Shown here: piece by piece, positions 7,940-15,508 of the stretch
Layout of the letters: each line of letters opens with the position of its first letter
How positions within the stretch are numbered: position 1 is the stretch's first letter
Source of the DNA: Rhodobacterales bacterium
Lineage (GTDB): Bacteria; Pseudomonadota; Alphaproteobacteria; Rhodobacterales; Rhodobacteraceae
Reading direction: 5' to 3'
Assembly: GCA_013297695.1 (NCBI GenBank)
Contig: JAAFHX010000021.1
Location: 1 to 32,328 of the forward strand
Length of the DNA: 32,328 nt
Notes under the pieces: model-generated
Seen by the model: the letters and a program-made list of their open reading frames with translations, nothing else
The model's database searches: none
Told to the model about the DNA's origin: nothing
Translations under genes and position numbers: made by a program

Positions 7940-8761
7940 CATTCAGATGCCAGCATGCGGTTTTCCGCCCTCGGGCATCCCGGCCGTCTGGCCGTGTTCC
8001 GCCTGCTGATGCGTTTCGCGCCCCACGGGGTGCGCCCGACGGAAATGGCTGCGGCCCTGGGCTTCCGGCAGAACACGCTGTCGCATCACCTGTCAGAGCT
8101 TGAGCAGGCGGGCCTTGTCGCATCGCAACGTCAGGGCAGGTCGATCCTGTATCGCGCCAACCTGGGCACGGCTGCGGGCCTGCTGTCCTATCTTGCCGAC
8201 GACTGCTGCCGGGGTCGTCCCGACGTCTGCTTTCCCGTCATCGCCGGAAGAAAGGTGCGTGCCATGGCCGACCATCCCTACAACGTGCTCTTCATCTGCT
8301 CGGGCAACTCGGCCCGGTCGATCTTTGCCGAAGCCGTGCTGCGCGATGTCGGACAGGGCAAGTTCCACGCCTATTCGGCCGGCACGCGGCCGGGGACGCA
8401 ACTGAACCCCCATGCGGTCGAAGTTCTGCGGCAAGCGGGTCATGCAGTGGACGGTCTGCGGTCCAAGCACCTGTCGGAGTTTGAAACCGCCGATGCACCG
8501 AAGATGGATTTCGTCTTCACGGTCTGCGATGCGGCGGCGGCCGAGGATTGCGCGCCCTGGCCGGGCCAGCCGCTGACCGCCCATTGGGGCATCTCCGATC
8601 CGGTCAGGGCACAGGGCACCGATGCCGAGAAAGGGCTTGCCTTTGCCAAGGCCTATGGCGAGTTGCGCCGCCGGATCATCGCCTTTGCCGCGCTGCCCTT
8701 GGCGGAACTTGAGAAAGTTGCGGTGCAGCAAAAGCTGGACCGGATCGGGCGTTCAGCATGA
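7934..8761 (+). CDS. arsR-arsC: ArsR-type repressor fused to LMW-PTP-type arsenate reductase
   Basis: The 275-residue product joins a sensor to an enzyme. Residues 8-90 form an ArsR/SmtB winged helix ([16 protein letters not shown], then the recognition region [19 protein letters not shown]). Cys91, Cys92 and Cys99, just after the helix-turn-helix core, are likely As(III) ligands. Residues 115-250 form a low-molecular-weight phosphatase fold, with the C-x5-R loop CSGNSAR at Cys122-Arg128, as in arsenate reductases that convert arsenate to arsenite. The ATG at 7934 sits inside the palindrome and close to the predicted transcription start. The transcript may therefore be leaderless, or translation may begin at Met8 (7955). 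Neither start has a good ribosome binding site. The stop overlaps the GAPDH start as ATGA. Confidence 0.93.
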   Translation: MDHSDASMRFSALGHPGRLAVFRLLMRFAPHGVRPTEMAAALGFRQNTLSHHLSELEQAGLVASQRQGRSILYRANLGTAAGLLSYLADDCCRGRPDVCFPVIAGRKVRAMADHPYNVLFICSGNSARSIFAEAVLRDVGQGKFHAYSAGTRPGTQLNPHAVEVLRQAGHAVDGLRSKHLSEFETADAPKMDFVFTVCDAAAAEDCAPWPGQPLTAHWGISDPVRAQGTDAEKGLAFAKAYGELRRRIIAFAALPLAELEKVAVQQKLDRIGRSA

Positions 8762-9780
8762 CCCCCGTTCCGCGCATCGCCCTGAACGGACTTGGCCGCA
8801 TCGGAAAGCTTGTCCTGCGCGACCTGATCGACACGGGCGCAGCGGGCGAGATCGTCTTGCTGAATGACCCCGTCGGCACCCCCGAACAGCACGCCCTGCT
8901 GATGGAGTTCGATTCGGTGCATGGCCGCTGGCCGCGCGCGATTTCCTGGGACGCGGGCAGCCTGACCCTGCAAGGCCGACGGATCGCCCTGACCGCCGTG
9001 AAGCGGATCGAAGACCTGCCCCTGACGGCGATGGGCATCGACCTGGTGATCGACGCAACCGGCGTGTTCAAGACCGCCGAAAAGATCGCGCCCTATTTTG
9101 CCGCAGGGGTCGGCAGGGTCGTCGTCTCGGCCCCGGTCAAGGACGGCGGGGCGCTGAACCTGGTCTATGGGGTGAACCATCACCTCTACGACCCGGCGCT
9201 GCATCCTCTGGTCACGGCGGCAAGCTGCACGACCAACTGCCTTGCCCCCGTGGTGAAGGTCATCCACGAAGGCATCGGAATCCGCCACGGATCGATCACG
9301 ACCATCCATGACGTGACCAATACCCAGACGATTGTCGACCGCCCCGCCAAGGACATGCGCCGTGCCCGATCCGCGCTTGCGAACCTGATCCCCACCACAA
9401 CCGGGTCGGCCACGGCGATCACGCTGATCTACCCCGAACTGAAAGGGCGGTTGAACGGCCATGCCGTGCGCGTGCCGCTGCTGAATGCTTCGCTTACTGA
9501 CTGCGTCTTCGAGGTGGACCGCGCGACAACGGTCGAGGAGGTGAACGGCCTGTTCGCCGCTGCCGCTGCCGAAGGGCCGCTGAAGGGCATCCTTGGCTAT
9601 GAAACGCGCGAACTCGTCTCGTCGGACTATACCAACGATCCCCGGTCCGCGATCATCGATGCCTCCAGCACCATGGTCGTGAACGGCACGCAGGTGAAGG
9701 TCTTTGCCTGGTACGACAACGAATGGGGCTATGCCTGCCGTCTGGCCGATATCGTCCGCATGGTCGCGGGGCGGATGTGA
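8758..9780 (+). CDS. gap: Glyceraldehyde-3-phosphate dehydrogenase, ars-operon type
   Basis: This 340-residue phosphorylating GAPDH has its Rossmann site at residues 8-20 ([13 protein letters not shown]). The catalytic Cys157 lies in [11 protein letters not shown] and the catalytic His184 in [21 protein letters not shown] near the C-terminus is diagnostic. In arsJ operons this enzyme uses arsenate in place of phosphate to form 1-arseno-3-phosphoglycerate, which ArsJ then exports. Its placement between arsR-arsC and arsJ, with four-base overlaps on both sides, supports that role over a housekeeping one. The start ATG (8758) overlaps the arsR-arsC stop. Members of this group often sit apart from the glycolytic enzyme in trees; I could not test that here. 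Confidence 0.95.
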   Translation: MTPVPRIALNGLGRIGKLVLRDLIDTGAAGEIVLLNDPVGTPEQHALLMEFDSVHGRWPRAISWDAGSLTLQGRRIALTAVKRIEDLPLTAMGIDLVIDATGVFKTAEKIAPYFAAGVGRVVVSAPVKDGGALNLVYGVNHHLYDPALHPLVTAASCTTNCLAPVVKVIHEGIGIRHGSITTIHDVTNTQTIVDRPAKDMRRARSALANLIPTTTGSATAITLIYPELKGRLNGHAVRVPLLNASLTDCVFEVDRATTVEEVNGLFAAAAAEGPLKGILGYETRELVSSDYTNDPRSAIIDASSTMVVNGTQVKVFAWYDNEWGYACRLADIVRMVAGRM

Positions 9781-11036
9781 CGGGCCAGCCTGTCCGGGCA
9801 CGGGGTCTGTCCGCCTATATCGCGGTGACGGCGGCCTACTGGGCGTTCGAACTGACCGATGGCGCGCTGCGGATGCTGGTCCTGCTGCATTTCAACCAGT
9901 TGGGCTACACGCCGATCCAGCTTGCCTGGCTTTTTCTGCTGTATGAAGTTGCGGGGATCGTCACGAACCTGTCGGCGGGGTGGATCGCGGCGCGGTTCGG
10001 GCTGACGAGCACGCTTTACGCGGGCCTTGCCCTGCAGGTCGGCGCGCTGCTGGCGCTGGCGCAGCTTGATCCGGCATGGTCGGTCGGCGCGTCCGTCGTG
10101 TTCGTGATGGCGGTGCAGGGGGTGGCAGGGGTTGCAAAGGACCTGGCCAAGATGTCGTCCAAATCAGCGGTGAAGGTGCTGGCACCGGCGACCGAGGGCG
10201 GCCTGTTCCGGTGGGTCGCGGCGCTGACGGGGTCGAAGAACGCGGTCAAGGGGGCCGGGTTCTTCCTTGGGGCGGCGCTGCTGGGCCTGTTCGGATTTGC
10301 GGCATCGCTTTGGTTCATGGCCGCGATGCTGGCGGCGGTTCTGGCGGGCGTGGTCTTGCTGATGCCGGGGGGCCTTCCGACCGGGAAAAAGGGCAGGAAG
10401 TTCATCGAGGTCTTCTCGAAGGATGCCCGCATCAACCGGTTGTCGCTGGCGCGGATGTTCCTGTTCGGCGCGCGCGATGTTTGGTTCGTGGTGGGCATCC
10501 CGATCTATTTCACCGCCGTGCTGTCGGATGGCACGCCCGAAGGCAACACGCGGGCGTTCTTTCTGGTCGGCGGCTTCATGGCCGCCTGGATCATCGCCTA
10601 TGGCGCGGTGCAGGCGGCGGCCCCCGGGCTGTTGCGCGCAAGGGACAAGCCTGTGGCGCAGATCGTGCGGGCGGCGGTGACCTGGGTGGCAATGCTGGCC
10701 GCCATTCCGCTGGCACTGGCGGGGCTGGCCGTTCTGGCCCCGCCGGGCACGGTCTGGCTGACGGGCGCGCTGGTCGCGGGCCTGCTGGCCTTCGGCTTTG
10801 TCTTTGCCGTCAACTCTTCGGTGCATTCCTACCTGATCCTTGCCTTCAGCAGCACCGAAAGGGTCACGATGGACGTGGGCTTTTACTACATGGCCAATGC
10901 CGCCGGTCGTCTGCTGGGCACGCTTTTGTCGGGGATCAGCTATCAGGCGGGCGGCCTGCCGCTGTGCCTTGGCACGGCCGGGGTGATGGCCCTGCTCAGT
11001 TGGCTGTCGGTGCGGCGGCTGTCGTCCCTGCCCTGA
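9777..11036 (+). CDS. arsJ: ArsJ, 1-arseno-3-phosphoglycerate efflux MFS transporter
   Basis: This 419-residue inner-membrane protein has about 12 hydrophobic segments of the major facilitator type. The N-terminus [20 protein letters not shown] and the segment [19 protein letters not shown] are typical of ArsJ. It should export the unstable arsenate ester made by the adjacent GAPDH, so arsenate leaves the cell. I chose the GTG at 9777 because it overlaps the GAPDH stop as GTGA and begins directly before the first membrane segment. An in-frame extension back to 9723 would only read the end of the GAPDH gene in another frame. No ArsB or Acr3 arsenite pump is found in the window. Confidence 0.93.
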   Translation: MTGQPVRARGLSAYIAVTAAYWAFELTDGALRMLVLLHFNQLGYTPIQLAWLFLLYEVAGIVTNLSAGWIAARFGLTSTLYAGLALQVGALLALAQLDPAWSVGASVVFVMAVQGVAGVAKDLAKMSSKSAVKVLAPATEGGLFRWVAALTGSKNAVKGAGFFLGAALLGLFGFAASLWFMAAMLAAVLAGVVLLMPGGLPTGKKGRKFIEVFSKDARINRLSLARMFLFGARDVWFVVGIPIYFTAVLSDGTPEGNTRAFFLVGGFMAAWIIAYGAVQAAAPGLLRARDKPVAQIVRAAVTWVAMLAAIPLALAGLAVLAPPGTVWLTGALVAGLLAFGFVFAVNSSVHSYLILAFSSTERVTMDVGFYYMANAAGRLLGTLLSGISYQAGGLPLCLGTAGVMALLSWLSVRRLSSLP

Positions 11037-11039
11037 CCG

Positions 11040-11058
11040 GCGGCACGCGCCGCGCTTT
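11040..11058 (+). terminator. Short GC hairpin after arsJ
   Basis: GCGGC (11040-11044), a four-base loop and GCCGC (11049-11053) form a 5-bp stem followed by GCTTT, starting 4 nt after the arsJ stop. It is a weak intrinsic-terminator candidate because the stem is short and the T run has only three bases. Confidence 0.35.
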
Positions 11059-11114
11059 ACGCAACGGGACAGGGTTGCTAGCGTCACAGAGTGGGTGGCC
11101 GAAAGGGGTGTGTC

Positions 11115-12098
11115 TTGGGTCCGGCTTTGCAGACGGTGGCAAGTGGCCTTGGCTTTCCCGAAGGCCCGGTCGCAATGGCCGACGGATCGGTGCTGTTCGT
11201 CGATATCGAAGGCCAGACCCTGTCGCGCCTTGCGCCAGACGGCACGGTCGGCGTCGTGGCCGACCTGCCGGGCGGGCCGAACGGGGTGGCCATCGGCCCG
11301 GACGGGGCGGCCTATGTCTGCAACAACGGCGGCATCTACACGTTCGAGAAAAAGCCCCTTGGCGCGGGAACGATCACCGTGCCCGGCCCCCTTCCCAACC
11401 CCGGCCACACAACCGGATCGATCCAGCGGGTCGATCTGGCCTCGGGTCGGGTGACCACCCTGTACACCTCCTTCGCGGGTGCCCCGCTGCTGACCCCGGA
11501 TGACATCGTCTTTGACGGCACGACAGGCCCGTCGGCCGGGTTCTGGTTCACCGATTCCGGCATCGAGCATCCCGACCGCCTTGAACGCGGCGCGCTGTAC
11601 TATGCCACCATCGACGGCGCGTCGATCACCCGCGCGGCCGAGATTCCGACGGCGAACGGCGTCGGTCTTTCGCCGGATGGCAAGACGCTTTACGTTTCCG
11701 ACACTGTTTTCGGGCGGCTCTGGGCGCTGGACCTGGTCCGCCCGGGGGTGATCCGGACAGACCCGCTGCACCAGATGTTCCTGATGCCGGGCAACGCCCC
11801 GCTGACACTGCCCGGCTTTGCGGCGGCGCCGGGGCTGACGGCCTGTCAGTGGGTTGACAGCCTGAAGGTCGAGGCGGGGGGGCGTGTGTGCATCGGCACG
11901 CTGCTGAACGGGGGGATCACCGTGTTCGATCCGGTCGACGGATCGACCGAGCATTTCCCCACGGGCGATCTGTTCACCACCAACCTCTGCTTTGGCGGAT
12001 CCGACATGCAGGATGTCTGGATCACGGCCTCCAGCACCGGACGACTCCTCAGAGGGCGCTGGCCAAGGCCGGGACTGAAGCCTGCATTTTCCGCATGA
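11115..12098 (+). CDS. SMP-30/gluconolactonase-like protein
   Basis: This is a six-bladed beta-propeller protein of the SMP-30/LRE family, which hydrolyses sugar lactones in a metal-dependent way. Hallmarks are GLGFPEGPVAMADGSVLFVDI near the N-terminus (with the likely metal-ligand Glu in FPEGP), PNGVAIGPDGAAYVCNNGG, NGVGLSPDGKTLYVSDT in the centre and NLCFGGSDMQDVWIT at the end. No signal peptide is visible. I prefer the TTG at 11115 (327 aa) because AAAGGGG (11102-11108) stands 6 nt before it. The GTG at 11091 (335 aa) has no good ribosome binding site but cannot be excluded. It lies some 80 nt after arsJ and its link to arsenic is doubtful. The true substrate is unknown. Confidence 0.86.
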   Translation: MGPALQTVASGLGFPEGPVAMADGSVLFVDIEGQTLSRLAPDGTVGVVADLPGGPNGVAIGPDGAAYVCNNGGIYTFEKKPLGAGTITVPGPLPNPGHTTGSIQRVDLASGRVTTLYTSFAGAPLLTPDDIVFDGTTGPSAGFWFTDSGIEHPDRLERGALYYATIDGASITRAAEIPTANGVGLSPDGKTLYVSDTVFGRLWALDLVRPGVIRTDPLHQMFLMPGNAPLTLPGFAAAPGLTACQWVDSLKVEAGGRVCIGTLLNGGITVFDPVDGSTEHFPTGDLFTTNLCFGGSDMQDVWITASSTGRLLRGRWPRPGLKPAFSA

Positions 12099-12106
12099 CT
12101 TTCCGT

Positions 12107-12150
12107 CCGGCCGGGCCCGGGGCGGGTCCGGGCGGCGGCCGGCTGTCTTT
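12107..12150 (+). terminator. Nested GC hairpin after the SMP-30-like gene
   Basis: An outer stem CCGGCC/GGCCGG (12107-12112 with 12137-12142) encloses an inner stem GCCCGG/CCGGGC (12115-12120 with 12128-12133), followed by CTGTCTTT. It begins 8 nt after the stop codon and fits a rho-independent terminator with a short T-rich tail. A TTGACA (12153-12158) right after it could be a -35 for the next operon, but no good -10 follows. Confidence 0.42.
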
Positions 12151-12251
12151 GGTTGACAGGCGGAACCGTCCTCGCTGACACTCCCGAGGCGAAGTCCTGC
12201 ATCGGAATCAACCGCAGGCGTGACCGGCGGCAATGCCCGGGAAGGACGCAG

Positions 12252-13310
12252 ATGCCCGAACCCGACATTGCCGATACGCTGGTCGCGTTTCTGAATGCCG
12301 ACGGCATCCCCGGCAAGCGCCCGGTGCACGCCTGGGGCATCGGCGCATCGGGGGTCTTCGTGCCGTCGCCGGTGGCCGGGTCCTTCTGCATCGCCGATCA
12401 TTTTCAGGAAAAGCTGCCGGAGGGCTATCCGAAAAAGCCGCAGGTCGTGTCGGTCACGGTGCGGTTTTCCAACGGGTCGGGCAGCCGGCAGAACGATGGT
12501 GCTGCCGGGCCGCATGACGGCTGGTCGGACGTGCGCGGCATGGCCACGCGGTTTCACCTTGGCGACGGTTCGGCAACCGACCTGATCGCGATGTCGCTGC
12601 CCGAATTCTTCACGCCGACGCCCGAGACCTTTCTTGATTTCGCAAGGGACGCCCTGCCCAGGCCGTTCAGGCGCGAAACCCCGTGGCAGAAGCTGCGTGA
12701 CATGCTGCACCTGACGCTGCCGCTGCCCGACCCCTATCCGGGGCAGGTTTCCCGGCCCGATGACGGCGCAATGGACTATGCCGACAGGAACCGCTCGGCC
12801 CAGCTTGCGGTCTTTCAGGCCGCGTCGATCGGCGCGCCGGTCAGTTATGTGCGCGCAACCTACCACGCGGTGCACACGTTCTTCGTGATCGCCCCCGACG
12901 GCACGCGGCGCGGGGTCCGGTTCATCTGGCAGCCCATCGCCGGGGCGCTGAACATCGATCTTCGCGATCCGGCGCAGCAGGACAAGGTGACCCGGCCCTA
13001 CCTGCAACAGGAACTGCGCGACCGCCTTGCCAAGGGGCCTGCGCGCTTTTCGCTGATGATGATGATCGGCGAGACGGGCGACGATTTCGACGATTCCACC
13101 CGCCCCTGGCCACCGCATCGGGTGCGGGTGATGATGGGAACCCTGACGCTGGACACGGTCATCGACTGCGAGCATCTCAGCTTCAATCCCCTGCTTCTGA
13201 CCAGGGGCATCGAACCTTCGGGCGACCCGATCCTTGCGGTGCGCGAATGGGCCTACCAGAAATCAAGCCAGGTTCGCGGCGGGGTGCCCTGCCCGTTTTC
13301 GCAGAGGTGA
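12252..13310 (+). CDS. Catalase-like heme protein (catalase-related peroxidase type)
   Basis: This 352-residue protein belongs to the catalase fold in its short, catalase-related form. VHAWGIGASGVF (His26) takes the place of the catalase HAKGAGAFG segment with the distal histidine. VRFSNGSG and DVRGMATRFHL correspond to the family's RFS and RGMA-RF blocks, and NPLLLTRGIEPSGDPILAVR closes the protein as in other members. It should bind heme and reduce a peroxide; whether it disproportionates hydrogen peroxide is unclear. I chose the ATG at 12252 because GAAGGA stands 6 nt before it; the in-frame extension upstream to 12153 has no support. It leads a three-gene operon, with 4 nt to the next gene, which also encodes a DyP-type peroxidase. 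Confidence 0.88.
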   Translation: MPEPDIADTLVAFLNADGIPGKRPVHAWGIGASGVFVPSPVAGSFCIADHFQEKLPEGYPKKPQVVSVTVRFSNGSGSRQNDGAAGPHDGWSDVRGMATRFHLGDGSATDLIAMSLPEFFTPTPETFLDFARDALPRPFRRETPWQKLRDMLHLTLPLPDPYPGQVSRPDDGAMDYADRNRSAQLAVFQAASIGAPVSYVRATYHAVHTFFVIAPDGTRRGVRFIWQPIAGALNIDLRDPAQQDKVTRPYLQQELRDRLAKGPARFSLMMMIGETGDDFDDSTRPWPPHRVRVMMGTLTLDTVIDCEHLSFNPLLLTRGIEPSGDPILAVREWAYQKSSQVRGGVPCPFSQR

Positions 13311-13314
13311 CGGC

Positions 13315-14031
13315 ATGACCGATGCGCCCGGCTGGCTTGACCGGTTCGTTGACAGCCTGCCCGAGCGCGGGTGGTTCCAGTTCCTGTCGCGGTATGTCGT
13401 GGTGCCCTACTGGGCCTGGCGCGACCCCAAGCCGAAACTGCCCGGCGGTCCGCGACCCGCGGCCCAACCAGGCGAGAACCTGCAATGCATGATGAACCTC
13501 ATCATGCCGCTGAAGGACCCGTCGCCGGTGGGGCGGGCCAAGGCTGCGCTGGCCATCGCGCAGAATGTGGACGCGATCTTTGACGGGCTGGACAACGTCG
13601 GCACCGTACATACGGCGCGGTTTCTGCTGCTGGACGGGAACCTGTGCATGATTTCGGTCTATGACGGCGATTTCAGCAACTATATCCGCGACTTCATCGT
13701 CACCATCGGCAGCGTCTTCGACGAGATCATGGACCTTGTGGTCGGCGGCGAAGAGCTGAAGCCCACGGCCCAGAACGTCGACAAGTTCATTGCCTGGGTG
13801 CACGCGCATGACCTGTTTCAGGCACCCGACTTTCCGACCGACCTCTTCACCCTCCAGGACGAGGCAAAGGGTGTTGGGCCGGGCGGCCCGCCGCATGAAC
13901 TGCGGTCGCTGCCACGCGCACTGATCCTGCAGTTGCACGCGAACCCCAACATCTCTCTGGGCGGGGGCTATCGGGCCTATCCCGGGTTCTCTGCCGCGCA
14001 GGTGCGCGCAAAATTCGGGGTAGGCTGGTGA
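13315..14031 (+). CDS. Uncharacterised protein of a peroxidase operon
   Basis: I do not recognise this 238-residue protein with confidence. It has no signal peptide and no clear membrane segment. The centre, VHTARFLLLDGNLCMISVYDGDFSNYIRDFI at about residues 100-130, has the strand-helix pattern of a ferredoxin-like alpha/beta barrel half, a fold used by DyP and chlorite-dismutase relatives. That is an impression from sequence pattern only. The N-terminus is rich in aromatic residues (WLDRF, GWFQFLSRYVVVPYWAW). The start ATG at 13315 lies 4 nt after the catalase-like stop, and the stop overlaps the DyP start as GTGA. Translation is thus probably coupled to both heme enzymes, and I infer a partner or accessory role with them. 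Confidence 0.82.
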   Translation: MTDAPGWLDRFVDSLPERGWFQFLSRYVVVPYWAWRDPKPKLPGGPRPAAQPGENLQCMMNLIMPLKDPSPVGRAKAALAIAQNVDAIFDGLDNVGTVHTARFLLLDGNLCMISVYDGDFSNYIRDFIVTIGSVFDEIMDLVVGGEELKPTAQNVDKFIAWVHAHDLFQAPDFPTDLFTLQDEAKGVGPGGPPHELRSLPRALILQLHANPNISLGGGYRAYPGFSAAQVRAKFGVGW

Positions 14032-15473
14032 CCGCTGCATTCGCACCTTCGACATTCGATCCCGCGACGCTGCAGGGAAACATCCTGCGCGGCTACAGGC
14101 TTGGCCGGGTGCGGTACCTGATCCTTGAAGTCGGCGGTCAGGCAGAGGACCGCGCGCGGGCGCGCCGCTTTCTGGCCGCCGCAGCCGAGGGCGGCAGCGC
14201 CGAGGTGCCCGCGATCACCCGCGAAAGCAGCGGCAAGTGGGCCGGGGGGGCGCGGCCCGACACCTGTTTCAACATCGGGCTGACCGCCGAGGGCCTGCGC
14301 GCCCTGGGTGTGGCGGACCAGCACCTTGCGACCTTCCCGGCCGAGTTCACCGATGGCATGACCAAACGTGCCATGAAGCTGGGCGATTTCGACGACAGCG
14401 CGTCCGCGCACTGGCCCGCGCCCTTCGACCAGCCCCGGCGCGTGCATATCATCGCGTCGGTCTATGCCGATGACGAAGGCCGGATCGACGAGGTCCAGCG
14501 CAAGATCGCCGACGCCTTCACCGTGCTGGGTCATCGCGACGGGCGGAACCTGGCCGAAGACAAGGTGTTCTTCGGCTATCGTGACAGCATCTCGCAGCCC
14601 CGCTTTGCCGAAGTGCAGGACCCGGAGAGATCGCAGGATTCCGAACCCGTCGATCCCTTGGGAACGGTGCTTCTGGGCTTTCCGAACCGGTTCGAGGGCG
14701 TGCTGTTCTCGGTGCCGTCCCCGGACGTGCTGGGGCGCTGCGGATCGTTCAACGCGTTCCGGATTCTGGCGCAGGATGCCGCCGGGTTCGAGGATTACCT
14801 TGACGCCGCGGCCACGCGCCTGCTGGCGCACCCGTTGGTGGATCAGGTCCTTGAACCGGGCGGCGAAGCACGGATCGGCAGGGGTCTGGACCGGTTCGGC
14901 GCGCTGCGCGAGATCGTGGCGGCGCAGATGTGCGGGCGCTGGCGCAACGGGGTGCCCTATGAAACCTCGGCCGATGCGCAATTGCCCGACCCGCCCGAGG
15001 CTGCGGTGTCGCTGACCAATTTCGACTATTCGCGCACTTCGGCCTGCCCGGCGGGGTCGCACCTGCGGCGCTGCAACCCCCGGGGCGGGCCTATCGTCCA
15101 GCGCATCGCCAATTACACGCGAAGGCTCGTCCGGCGCGGCATGTCCTACGGGCCCGATTTCGATCCGGCCACCCGCGACCGCAGCGAGCGCGGGCTTCTG
15201 GGCAACTTCATCGGCGCGAACCTGGGCGCGCAGTTCGAGGCGGTGATGTGCGACTGGCTGAACCTTGGCCTGCAGGACCCCGATGTGACCGGTTCGAACG
15301 ATCCGCTGATCGGTGCGAACCGGGTCGAGACAAGCTGGTTCGACCTGCGGCTGCGGGATGGCGGGTCGATCCGCCTGCGGGAAATCCCGCGTTTCGTGAC
15401 CACGCGCGGCGGGGCCTACACCTTTCTGCCCAGCCTTCCGGCGATCCGGTATCTGGCCGGGCTGACGGGCTGA
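14028..15473 (+). CDS. DyP-type peroxidase
   Basis: This 481-residue heme peroxidase oxidises dyes and phenolic compounds with hydrogen peroxide. The proximal heme histidine is His345 in CPAGSHLRRCNPRG, the DyP hallmark. The distal catalytic Asp is Asp186 in GYRDSISQPRF, a variant of the GxxDG motif that ends in Ser. YTRRLVRRGMSYGPDFD (from about residue 363) is the usual C-terminal region around the heme. At 481 residues it is longer than the compact bacterial type A and B forms, closer to class C/D-like members. No Tat or Sec signal is visible, so it should be cytosolic. The GTG start overlaps the stop of the preceding unknown gene. A 35-nt gap follows before a convergent gene. Confidence 0.93.
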   Translation: MTAAFAPSTFDPATLQGNILRGYRLGRVRYLILEVGGQAEDRARARRFLAAAAEGGSAEVPAITRESSGKWAGGARPDTCFNIGLTAEGLRALGVADQHLATFPAEFTDGMTKRAMKLGDFDDSASAHWPAPFDQPRRVHIIASVYADDEGRIDEVQRKIADAFTVLGHRDGRNLAEDKVFFGYRDSISQPRFAEVQDPERSQDSEPVDPLGTVLLGFPNRFEGVLFSVPSPDVLGRCGSFNAFRILAQDAAGFEDYLDAAATRLLAHPLVDQVLEPGGEARIGRGLDRFGALREIVAAQMCGRWRNGVPYETSADAQLPDPPEAAVSLTNFDYSRTSACPAGSHLRRCNPRGGPIVQRIANYTRRLVRRGMSYGPDFDPATRDRSERGLLGNFIGANLGAQFEAVMCDWLNLGLQDPDVTGSNDPLIGANRVETSWFDLRLRDGGSIRLREIPRFVTTRGGAYTFLPSLPAIRYLAGLTG

Positions 15474-15508
15474 CGGCGGCCGACCGCGCGCAAGGCCTGC
15501 CTGGCCGG

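Noticed and set aside
7936-7941. Second TGATCC (minus strand) that could be an RpoE-type -35 element for the aminotransferase gene
   Set aside because: It is part of the ars palindrome arm, has no fitting -10, and lies about 200 nt from the gene start.
9723-9776. Longer N-terminus for ArsJ
   Set aside because: The extra 18 codons lie inside the GAPDH gene in another frame; the GTG at 9777 couples to the GAPDH stop.
12153-12251. Longer N-terminus for the catalase-like protein
   Set aside because: The added residues are Arg/Cys-rich and unlike the family, whereas GAAGGA fits the ATG at 12252.
10164-13175. Open frame of about 1000 codons on the minus strand opposite arsJ, the SMP-30-like gene and the catalase-like gene
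   Set aside because: It is antisense to three clearly coding genes, is rich in Arg, His, Gln and Gly, and shows no domain. Long antisense frames are expected at this G+C content.
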